DNA from: Desulfobacula sp.
GTDB lineage: Bacteria; Desulfobacterota; Desulfobacteria; Desulfobacterales; Desulfobacteraceae
Direction: 5' to 3'
DNA: 16,365 bases
NCBI GenBank assembly: GCA_027858355.1
Contig: JAQICW010000447.1
Span: forward strand, 1 to 16,365
In this document: positions 13,947 through 16,365 of the stretch, piece by piece
Position numbering within the stretch: position 1 is the first letter of the stretch
How the letters are laid out: the number at the start of each line of letters is the position of its first letter
Notes under the pieces: generated by a model
What the model saw: only the letters and a program-made list of their open reading frames with translations
Database searches by the model: none
What the model was told of the DNA's origin: nothing
Position numbers and translations under genes: made by a program

Positions 13947-14864
13947 CTATTCTTTTTCAGGTGATGCGGCCGGGTAAACCATTTTCCCTGTCATGGAAAG
14001 GTCATAGCCGCCGTAGGCATCTGCCGTCTCTTGGATCACCTTTCCTTTTAATAGGGATAAAAAAAGCTGGATACCCTGGTCAAAGAACCTGTCTTTATTG
14101 ATCAGAAGATCAAACCGCTCCCAGCAGGCAGGGATGAAATCAAGTCCAAGGATATTTGCCACCGGCCGGATGCCGGGGCCCGCATCTGCTTTTTGGTTAA
14201 GGATTTCCAGACCTACGTCCATGTGTCTGGACAGTGTGGATTTATATCCTTTAATGGACTCACCTTGAATTTCTGCGGCTTTCAGCAGGTTATCAAAAAG
14301 CTTTCGGGTTCCTGTGCCGAGCTGTCGGTTGACAATTTTGATATCCGGCCGGGCAAGATCTTTTACGGACAGGATGTTTTTTGGATTTCCTTTTTGAACG
14401 ATAAGACCCTGTTCCCTTAAGCAGAAATTTACAACTGCAGGAATCTGGTTCATTTCATCTTTTAAAAATGGGAAATTATATTCGTCATTGTCGCCGATAA
14501 GATGGCTCGATGCAATGTGGCAAAGATTTTGTTTTAACGCTCTTAACCCGCCGAGGGAACCGGCCATGCCAAACATGGCCATGTGTTTTTCGTGTTTGAG
14601 ATTAAAGGTTGAGATGATTTTATCGAGCAAAAGATCGTTGCTGCCGACAATCAGAACAAGGCCGTGGTAAGGGGGCAGTTTTGCCGTCTGTGGAAAATTT
14701 TCCGTGCCCGCTTCTACCCACTGACGGACAAGATTTATGGGGAAAATCCATTTTCCCGTTACTTTGGAGGCTGGGAGGCCTTTTTCCGAGATGAGGGAAT
14801 ACACCATTTTTTCGTTGATATTTAAAAATTTTGCTATTTCTCTGGTTGAATACATTTCCTCCAT
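13947..14864 (-). CDS. HTH regulator with PBP-like ligand domain, likely oxyanion/cofactor sensing
   Basis: A 305-residue one-component regulator. The N-terminus (about 3-55) is an excisionase/MerR-like winged helix: YSTREIAKFLNINEKMVYSLI followed by GLPASKVTGKWIFPINLVRQW. The remainder is a PBP-like domain related to molybdate-binding domains: VNRQLGTGTRKLFDNLL, a GYKSTLSRHMDVGLEIL segment and ADAGPGIRPVANILGLDFIP match the usual GTG-R and TH-AVA-GLGI pattern. Such proteins sit beside mod/tup and Moco genes. I prefer the second ATG (14862-14864), because GGGAGG abuts the first ATG (14868-14870) but is six bases from the second. It lies upstream of tupABC on the same strand and probably controls it. 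Confidence 0.85.
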   Translation of the reverse strand: MEEMYSTREIAKFLNINEKMVYSLISEKGLPASKVTGKWIFPINLVRQWVEAGTENFPQTAKLPPYHGLVLIVGSNDLLLDKIISTFNLKHEKHMAMFGMAGSLGGLRALKQNLCHIASSHLIGDNDEYNFPFLKDEMNQIPAVVNFCLREQGLIVQKGNPKNILSVKDLARPDIKIVNRQLGTGTRKLFDNLLKAAEIQGESIKGYKSTLSRHMDVGLEILNQKADAGPGIRPVANILGLDFIPACWERFDLLINKDRFFDQGIQLFLSLLKGKVIQETADAYGGYDLSMTGKMVYPAASPEKE

Positions 14865-15022
14865 TGCCATCCTCCCTTTTCCTCAATTGAAAATATCCCA
14901 TCGTTTTTTTCAACGATGCACGCCCTTGTCAGTGGACTGCCTTTTAATATCACGGGAGCTATCATATAAGGGGCCTCGGTCTTTGTAAAGACCTTGAATG
15001 AGCTTTCGGGTTTCAGTATCAC
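14834..15022 (-). CDS. Small hypothetical protein coupled to preceding ORF
   Basis: A 62-codon ORF starting at GTG (15020-15022), which overlaps the TGA of the preceding 82-residue gene as GTGA, with AAAGGA a few bases upstream. The protein reads as a compact beta-rich segment (SSFKVFTKTEAPYMIAPVIL, then GSPLTRACIVEKNDGIFSIEE) ending in a basic Trp-containing tail that overlaps the regulator's start by about 31 bases. There is no membrane segment or recognised domain. The coupling argues it is translated. It may be a cofactor- or regulator-associated small protein, but I cannot name it. Confidence 0.5.
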   Translation of the reverse strand: MILKPESSFKVFTKTEAPYMIAPVILKGSPLTRACIVEKNDGIFSIEEKGGWQWRKCIQPEK

Positions 15023-15267
15023 CGATCCTTTAAAAAAAGGCTATGATATTCATTTTCGGAAAGATGCTGTTTTAATTTGTCATTGATAAACAGGTATATC
15101 TCTTCAAGTTCCTGATCTGTCAGTCTTGGGATAAATGCTTTTAAAAAAGAGTCTTCAGAAAATTTCTGGAGATAAAACATAATGGTTTCTTCATCAGTTT
15201 CCCGGTCAAGGCCAAAAGCCCCCAGGCCTTTGTATTCCTGAATAAAATTGTGCGTGTCTTTTTTCAT
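15019..15267 (-). CDS. Small hypothetical helical protein, first gene of regulator operon
   Basis: An 82-residue acidic, mostly helical protein (FIQEYKGLGAFGLDRETDEE near 8-27, then SFLKAFIPRLTDQELEEIYLF and a KQHLSENEYHSLFLK tail). No signal peptide or membrane helix is visible. AAAGGA lies nine bases before the ATG. It is followed by the 62-codon ORF with GTGA overlap, and then by the HTH/PBP regulator, so the three are probably one transcript. I do not recognise the family with certainty. The regular composition and good ribosome site support a real gene. Confidence 0.75.
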   Translation of the reverse strand: MKKDTHNFIQEYKGLGAFGLDRETDEETIMFYLQKFSEDSFLKAFIPRLTDQELEEIYLFINDKLKQHLSENEYHSLFLKDR

Positions 15268-15533
15268 ATTAATAAATCCTTTATTGGTAATGACAACTTC
15301 TGTATTTTCCCATAGGGATATTTTTTCCTTTTTCCGATGTATAAAAATGCTTCTTTTCTTTTATTTGTCAATTTTTAAACAGAGTGTTGGCATTTAGATA
15401 TTTCTTTCCGGGTTTTAATCTACCCATAACACAATCCTAATACAATTCTAACACATCAATTGTAGACTTCTTTCTCAAATGAACCACGCTTGATAAAAGC
15501 ATTTATTTTATTTTAATCTTTTAAGGAGAAAGT
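15268..15533. promoter_or_regulatory. Divergent intergenic region before pstS and the small-ORF operon
   Basis: For the minus-strand operon a perfect TTGACA lies at 15366-15371, but a matching -10 at normal spacing is weak. A short inverted repeat TCCCATAGGGA sits at 15308-15318, between that hexamer and the 82-residue gene. For pstS the notable element is the 11-bp-phased array at 15416-15459, listed separately. A weak -10 (TAGACT near 15463) follows it. The rest is AT-rich and without other structure I can name. Confidence 0.45.
15416..15459 (+). promoter_or_regulatory. 11-bp-phased repeats upstream of pstS, Pho-box-like
   Basis: Four units start at exactly 11-base steps: TAATCTACCCA (15416), TAACACAATCC (15427), TAATACAATTC (15438) and TAACACATCAA (15449). 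The last three are close copies, readable as (A/C)TAA(C/T)A separated by five bases. PhoB/PhoP response regulators bind direct repeats with 11-bp period, and TTAACA-n5 repeats are the Gram-positive form. Placement about 75 bases before the pstS ATG fits a phosphate-starvation operator. The regulator identity is inferred. Confidence 0.6.
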
Positions 15534-16349
15534 ATGAATAAATTTACTAAATTAATACTTGCGTTAATTGTTTCAATGGTAATCGCATCTTCCCAGGTGT
15601 TTGCCGGAGAATTGGTTATTAAGGGTTCCACCACGGTTCTTCCCATTGCACAAAAGGCGGCCGAAGCCTATATGGCGCAGAATCCGGGCGTAAAAATCTC
15701 TCTTTCCGGCGGCGGTTCCGGAAACGGGATCAAAGCGATTATTGATGGAACCGCAGATATTGGCAATGCGTCAAGATTCATCAAACAAAAGGAAGTCAGC
15801 CTGGCAGGGACGAAAGAGGTCTATCCTGTGCCGTTTAGAATCGCCCTGGATGCCATCGTTCCTGTTGTTAACGGTAAAAACAGCGTGAATGATCTGACCA
15901 TGACCCAGCTAAAAGATATTTATCTGGGTAAAATCAAAGACTGGAAAGAGATTGGCGGAACCCCCGGTAAAATCGTTGTGATTTCAAGGGACAGTTCTTC
16001 AGGAACTTTTGGTGTATGGAAAGAACTGGTTATGAAAAAAGATCGCGTTATCCCGAGCGCACTGACAGTCCCCTCCAACGGTGGTGTGGTACAGGCCGTA
16101 ACAACCACACCAGGAGCCATAGGATATGTGGGTCTCGGGTATCTGAACCACGAGATTAAAGCTGTAAAAGTAGATGGTATTGAGGGATCTGAAGAGAACA
16201 CCTTGAATGGATCTTTTCCCATATCCAGAGGGCTTTTCATGTTTACAAAGGGCTGGCCAGAGGGAGAAACAATGGATTTTATCTCCTTTATTCTCTCAAG
16301 AAAGGGCCAGGACCTGGTAAAAGAAGCCGGTTCAATTCCGTTATTCTAA
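15534..16349 (+). CDS. pstS: Phosphate ABC transporter substrate-binding protein (PstS family)
   Basis: A periplasmic phosphate-binding protein feeding the PstCAB importer. The 271-residue precursor has a signal peptide (MNKFTK, hydrophobic core, cleavage near QVFA-GE at about 24). Phosphate-site elements are visible: KGSTTVLPIAQKAAEAYM, then SLSGGGSGNGIKAIIDGTADIGNASR, ISRDSSSGTFGVWKEL and PGAIGYVGLGYL. Its length fits the short PstS type found in many anaerobes. A strong AAGGAG lies seven bases before the ATG. The window ends 16 bases after the stop with a CGGAG that looks like the ribosome site of a following gene, presumably pstC. PhoB-like control is suggested by the phased repeats upstream. 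Other oxyanions cannot be excluded. Confidence 0.93.
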   Translation: MNKFTKLILALIVSMVIASSQVFAGELVIKGSTTVLPIAQKAAEAYMAQNPGVKISLSGGGSGNGIKAIIDGTADIGNASRFIKQKEVSLAGTKEVYPVPFRIALDAIVPVVNGKNSVNDLTMTQLKDIYLGKIKDWKEIGGTPGKIVVISRDSSSGTFGVWKELVMKKDRVIPSALTVPSNGGVVQAVTTTPGAIGYVGLGYLNHEIKAVKVDGIEGSEENTLNGSFPISRGLFMFTKGWPEGETMDFISFILSRKGQDLVKEAGSIPLF

Positions 16350-16365
16350 ATCCACACGGAGCAAT

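Noticed and set aside
15308..15318. TCCCATAGGGA palindrome as a defined operator
   Set aside because: Only a 4-bp arm on each side, single copy in the window; too short to call.

Overview
The window looks like chromosomal DNA of an anaerobic deltaproteobacterium, most plausibly a sulfate reducer of the Desulfobacteraceae (Desulfobacula/Desulfobacter-like). This is inferred from gene content: a Tup-type tungstate transporter with a DNA-binding/PBP-like regulator, dispersed molybdenum/tungsten cofactor genes, a fused ATP sulfurylase-APS kinase and moderately AT-rich DNA. No RNA gene, IS element or CRISPR array was found.

Layout. (1) 71-5840, all minus strand, transcribed right to left: a fused sulfate adenylyltransferase/APS kinase, gmd, rmlB, fcl and rmlA. 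These supply activated sulfate (PAPS) and precursors of GDP-L-fucose and dTDP-rhamnose-type sugars, i.e. building blocks for a possibly sulfated surface polysaccharide. rmlC, rmlD, glycosyltransferases and sulfotransferases are not in the window. (2) 5845-6964, minus strand: pyrR, moaB and a possible 23-codon ORF, running co-directionally into region 1. (3) 7144-11069, plus strand: mobA, a MoaE-like gene, moaC, rmuC and mltA, tightly packed. (4) 11077-13632, minus strand: a tungstate ABC transporter in the order tupA (binding protein), tupB (permease), tupC (ATPase plus a likely TOBE domain). Upstream are a roughly 300-nt leader, an HTH/PBP-like regulator (13947-14864) and two small ORFs. (5) 15534-16349, plus strand: a PstS phosphate-binding protein, preceded by an 11-bp-phased repeat array that resembles a Pho box.

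How the parts fit. The tup genes import tungstate (or molybdate), the regulator probably senses oxyanion or cofactor status, and mobA/moaE/moaC/moaB build the pterin cofactor for W/Mo enzymes such as formate dehydrogenases and aldehyde oxidoreductases.

The least ordinary observations are: an 18-bp tandem repeat present at two sites 9.7 kb apart, each reaching into a gene end (rmlA 3' end, mltA 5' end); an ATP sulfurylase domain in which several usually conserved active-site positions are replaced while its APS kinase domain looks intact; a 77-codon stop-free frame in the tup leader that ends with an ATGA overlap on the tupA start; a pair of small unidentified ORFs coupled to the oxyanion regulator; and the 11-bp-phased array ahead of pstS.
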